Below, one piece after another: positions 6,429-7,619 of a stretch of 7,619 nucleotides of DNA (its first letter is position 1; every line of letters begins with the position of its first letter). Made by a program: the position numbers and the translations under genes. Origin of the DNA: RQOF01 sp964394475 (GTDB lineage: Bacteria > Calditrichota > Calditrichia > RBG-13-44-9); assembly GCA_964394475.1 (NCBI GenBank), contig CAYMXZ010000171.1:1-7619 (forward strand), given 5' to 3'. Under the pieces are notes generated by a model that was given only the letters and a program-made list of their open reading frames with translations, was not told the DNA's origin and searched no databases.

Positions 6429-6452
6429 TTTTTGGTATATTTTACCCAAAAA
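6429..6452. repeat. Inverted repeat over acetyltransferase promoter
   Basis: TTTTTGGTA (6429-6437) and TACCCAAAAA (6443-6452) are complementary apart from one extra C, with a 5-base centre. It overlaps the TGGTATATT extended -10 of the rightward gene, so a protein bound here could control it. It lacks a GC stem plus T-run in either direction and is not a terminator. Confidence 0.35.
6433..6441 (+). promoter_or_regulatory. Candidate extended -10 promoter of the acetyltransferase operon
   Basis: TGGTATATT resembles the extended -10 pattern TGnTATAAT. No good -35 is seen 16-18 bases upstream, which is tolerated by extended -10 promoters. Transcription would start near 6448, about 45 bases before ATG at 6492. 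The surrounding sequence is very A/T-rich, so a chance match is possible. Confidence 0.3.
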
Positions 6453-6491
6453 TTGTCTAACAAAAATCCATTATCATATCCAGGTGTGAAA

Positions 6492-7256
6492 ATGAACAAT
6501 TTACCCAATGATCATCTTCTTAAAAATCGCCATCAACAATTATTAAGTCTGGTGGCAAAAAGTTTTTATAAAGAATTGATCAATTACGGTATTGATTCGC
6601 GCGATGTGGTTACTGTTTCCTTAAATCTACTGGATCAGCTAACCTCTACCTCTAAAAATGAAACCGAGGAAACCCTTTACTATACCAAAGAATTTCTGAT
6701 TGATGATGTTGCCGATCAGTGGGAAGAAAAAAATTGCCTGCAGTTGGATTCTGTTTGCTTATCTCCGTTATCCCTTCCGCACCTGCAACCCATCATCCAA
6801 TGGCTGCAGTCTGATTCCATTCAAAACACCTTTATAGATTTTTTACCAAAAGAAAAGAAACTCTTAAGCAGATATCTATTTCATTCATCTGAGCGAAAAT
6901 ATTTTGCTATTCTTTACCAAGATCAGTTTGTAGGAGTAATGGGAGCCGAAAATATAGATCCATTACACAAAAAATTGGAAATGAAAAAATTGATCGGGGC
7001 CTCTGAATATCAAGGCAAAGGAATCGGCAAGCGGGCAAGTTTTCTTTTTCTATACTTTGCTTTTATGATCCTGAACGTTAACAAAGTGTACATTCAGACA
7101 ATGGATACCAATATTCGCAACATTAATCTAAACCATAAATTAGGTTTTGAATTGGAAGGAATATTCTTTCAGGAAGTTCAAAAGGACGGCCAGTTCTTTG
7201 ATGTGGTGCGAATGAGCCTGCTAAAAGAAAATTGGGTGAAAATCTATGGAAGTTGA
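6492..7256 (+). CDS. GNAT-family N-acetyltransferase with N-terminal extension
   Basis: A 254-residue protein, predicted cytosolic, that likely moves an acetyl group from acetyl-CoA to an amine; the substrate is unknown. The GNAT fold covers about 83-247. Motif A has the acetyl-CoA pyrophosphate loop QGKGIG (174-179) after a strand, and motif B has TMDTNIRNINLNHKLGFELEG (203-223). These resemble the RimJ/RimL/PseH branch, including the late N..N...KLGF..EG pattern and a closing strand FFDVVRMSLL (235-244). Residues 1-80 are not part of a normal GNAT domain: they are largely helical (SLVAKSFYKELINYGI, 19-34; VTVSLNLLDQL, 40-50) and I cannot assign them. The start is ATG at 6492 with AGGTG 5 bases before it; the upstream in-frame TTG at 6432 lies inside the candidate promoter. 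It is divergent from uvrB and 3 bases before a methyltransferase gene. Confidence 0.85.
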   Translation: MNNLPNDHLLKNRHQQLLSLVAKSFYKELINYGIDSRDVVTVSLNLLDQLTSTSKNETEETLYYTKEFLIDDVADQWEEKNCLQLDSVCLSPLSLPHLQPIIQWLQSDSIQNTFIDFLPKEKKLLSRYLFHSSERKYFAILYQDQFVGVMGAENIDPLHKKLEMKKLIGASEYQGKGIGKRASFLFLYFAFMILNVNKVYIQTMDTNIRNINLNHKLGFELEGIFFQEVQKDGQFFDVVRMSLLKENWVKIYGS

Positions 7257-7259
7257 AAT

Positions 7260-7619
7260 ATGCCCGAACCTCTAACTCATATGAATTATCACGATCATAT
7301 CACCCATTATCAATTAGACGGGGAATACTATGATTTTTTTTCTCCTGATAAATACATGTTACAGGAAATCCGGCGACGTTATCAGGAATTTTTCCATCTC
7401 TATCGGGTGAATAGACACCACAGGATTTTAGAATTGGGAAGTGGTGGAGGATTTGCAGCAGAGGTTTTAAAAAAATGGTCACCCTTTTTCTATCCGGTCG
7501 ATATTCCTGTCAATAATCTAAAAAAAATCAAACACCAGGCAGCTTTTCCCCTGTTTCCTGCAGCGGCAGATGCTTACTATTTGCCTTTCAAAAAGGATTC
7601 TTTCCATCTGGTATTTATG
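7260..7619 (+). CDS. Class I SAM-dependent methyltransferase (partial)
   Basis: The first 120 residues of a gene cut by the right edge. Motif I, which binds S-adenosylmethionine, is ILELGSGGGF (about 60-69); the acidic residue after the second strand is the Asp in YPVDIP (about 85-87). The post-II region ADAYYLPFKKDSFHLVF (about 103-119) matches the D-x-x-x-LPF...F-D/H-LV pattern of Methyltransf_11-type enzymes acting on small molecules, lipids or sugars. His replaces the more common Asp in the SFHLV strand. The acceptor cannot be told. ATG at 7260 follows the acetyltransferase stop by 3 bases, and GGAAG (7248-7252) inside that gene is its ribosome site, 7 bases upstream. The two are clearly one operon. 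Confidence 0.85.
   Translation, partial: MPEPLTHMNYHDHITHYQLDGEYYDFFSPDKYMLQEIRRRYQEFFHLYRVNRHHRILELGSGGGFAAEVLKKWSPFFYPVDIPVNNLKKIKHQAAFPLFPAAADAYYLPFKKDSFHLVFM

Noticed and set aside
6432..6491. A TTG-started N-terminal extension of 20 residues on the acetyltransferase
   Set aside because: No ribosome site precedes the TTG, it falls within the likely promoter and inverted repeat, and ATG at 6492 has AGGTG at ideal spacing.
7300..7482. A 60-codon minus-strand open frame opposite the methyltransferase
   Set aside because: The plus strand here encodes a clear SAM-binding motif in frame with a well-placed start; the minus frame has no support.
1..7619. CRISPR arrays, tRNA or rRNA genes, insertion sequences, phage genes
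   Set aside because: No regularly spaced repeats, cloverleaf sequences, transposase motifs or terminal inverted repeats were seen on reading either strand.

Overview
The window is from a bacterial chromosome of moderate-to-low GC (about 40%, judged by eye). Nearly every gene has a recognisable Shine-Dalgarno sequence (AGGAG, AAGGA or AGGTG type) 4-9 bases before its start. This argues against a typical Bacteroidetes host, where such sites are mostly absent. The exported TPR protein suggests a Gram-negative bacterium, perhaps an uncultured or less-studied phylum such as Calditrichaeota or Marinimicrobia. That placement is a guess from protein character only.

Layout. Bases 1-6305 carry genes on the minus strand; bases 6492-7619 carry genes on the plus strand. 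The 186-base gap between them (6306-6491) is a divergent promoter region. Leftwards, in transcription order, come: uvrB (excision-repair helicase); an exported tetratricopeptide-repeat protein whose ATG overlaps the uvrB stop (ATGA); purD (glycinamide ribonucleotide synthetase), 8 bases after the TPR stop; a 117-base gap; a UDP-glucose 4-epimerase-type SDR enzyme; and a small AbrB-type antitoxin followed by a PIN-domain protein cut by the left edge (a VapBC-like pair). Rightwards come a GNAT-family N-acetyltransferase with an unassigned N-terminal extension and, 3 bases after its stop, a SAM-dependent methyltransferase cut by the right edge.

How the genes relate. uvrB-TPR-purD look like one translationally coupled operon, though repair, an exported scaffold protein and purine synthesis are not an obvious pathway. 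The epimerase probably feeds sugar nucleotides to surface polysaccharide synthesis. The acetyltransferase/methyltransferase pair may start a small-molecule or sugar-modification cluster that continues beyond the window.

Points most worth a second look: the PIN protein lacks the usual first catalytic aspartate and has Asp for the usual Glu; the uvrB promoter region holds two palindromes with the same GAAT/ATTC ends, one between the likely -35 and -10; an inverted repeat covers the likely promoter of the acetyltransferase; helicase motif VI of UvrB departs from the usual family sequence; and the acetyltransferase has its extra N-terminal domain. Most of the window is ordinary core genome, and I do not see an unmistakably new system in it.
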